From the NCBI GenBank assembly GCA_023422005.1, contig JAEZSC010000177.1, forward strand, positions 1 to 5,575: 5,575 bases of DNA, given 5' to 3'. The position numbers were made by a program, and so were the translations under genes. Shown one piece after another: positions 5,041-5,575 of the stretch (the stretch's first letter is position 1; the number at the start of each line of letters is the position of its first letter). A model generated the notes under the pieces. It was not told the DNA's origin. It saw only the letters and a list, made by a program, of their open reading frames with translations, and made no database searches. This DNA comes from Bacillota bacterium (GTDB lineage Bacteria > Bacillota > Clostridia > Christensenellales > UMGS416).

Positions 5041-5575
5041 TCATGCCTTTGTCCTCGCCCTCACTTGTCCGTCGAACACATCGTAGGTGTGCAGACGCAT
5101 GGCTTTCATCTCATCTTCTATCTTGACGCAGGTCAAAAACGTCTGCACGCCCTCCACGGCCTTGAGCAGCCCCTCGCGGCGGCGCTCGTCCAGCTCGCTC
5201 AAAACGTCGTCCAAAATCAGCAGAGGCGTCTCGCCGGTGCGGTGGCCCATCACGGCCAGCTCGGCCAGCTTCAGGCTGAGCGCCGCTGAGCGGTGCTGCC
5301 CCTGAGAGCCGTACAGCCGCAGGTCGTAGCCGTTCACGAGCATTGTAAAGTCGTCGCGGTGGGGGCCCTGGGCCGTGGCGCCGCGGCGGATGTCGCCCTC
5401 GCGGCCCTGTTCCAGCAGGCGCAGCAGCTCTTCTTGGGCCTGGGCCGACTCGTCGCTCTCCAGCGAGGCCATGTAGCGCGCCTCCAGCCGTTCGCCGTGG
5501 GTCAGCCCTGTGTGGGCCTCCAACGCCCGCTCGAAGAGCTCCCGGGCAAAGCGCTTGCGCCGCAGCACGATGCGC
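5041..5575 (-). CDS. recF: DNA replication and repair protein RecF, C-terminal half (5' end beyond window)
   Basis: RecF is an SMC-like ATPase that loads RecA at gapped DNA with RecO and RecR. The frame is open to the window edge and gives 177 residues, about half of a typical protein of some 365; the Walker A half lies outside. Seen, numbered from the window edge: GPHRDDF (70-76); the ABC signature region YGSQGQHRSAALSLKLAEL (88-106); Walker B LLILDD (118-123) followed by the D-loop VLSELD (124-129); and the C-terminal QTFLTC strand (144-149). These are hallmark RecF motifs. An apparent GTG start at 5568 is internal to the family and is only a track artefact of the edge. The stop is followed, on its strand, by about 80 bases without a clear terminator and then the NTF2-like gene. 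Confidence 0.95.
   Translation of the reverse strand, partial: RIVLRRKRFARELFERALEAHTGLTHGERLEARYMASLESDESAQAQEELLRLLEQGREGDIRRGATAQGPHRDDFTMLVNGYDLRLYGSQGQHRSAALSLKLAELAVMGHRTGETPLLILDDVLSELDERRREGLLKAVEGVQTFLTCVKIEDEMKAMRLHTYDVFDGQVRARTKA

Overview
The window reads as a core-gene stretch of a GC-rich bacterial chromosome with strong Shine-Dalgarno sites. A high-GC member of the Clostridia or a nearby Gram-positive group fits best: the TrpA active-site segment, the AGGAGG-type ribosome binding sites and the style of the intergenic repeats all point that way. This is an inference from gene content and cannot be resolved to genus from the sequence alone.

Left part (1-2774, + strand): the end of a tryptophan operon. 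The 3' four fifths of trpB runs into trpA with an 8-base overlap, and trpA is followed two bases later by a type I-beta DAHP synthase gene (aroF). TrpA and TrpB form tryptophan synthase, the last step of the pathway. DAHP synthase is the first step of the shikimate pathway that feeds chorismate to it, so the operon couples entry and exit of the route.

Middle (2775-3463): almost 700 bases without a credible gene. Most of it (2801-3376) is an array of four long imperfect stem-loop units at about 156-base spacing, separated by linkers that can themselves fold into a smaller hairpin. The two central units are nearly identical. The right arm of each unit carries an inner hairpin whose stem changes in a compensatory way between copies.

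Right part: a class III-like PPK2 polyphosphate kinase (3464-4324, +) meets a minus-strand cluster tail to tail, with overlapping stop codons. The minus-strand cluster, read leftward, is the C-terminal half of recF, an NTF2/SnoaL-like small protein and a 63-residue two-helix membrane protein. In many Firmicutes recF is followed by gyrase genes (often with remB between); here it is not.

No mobile element, CRISPR array, tRNA or rRNA was seen. The most unusual item is the structured repeat array between aroF and ppk2.
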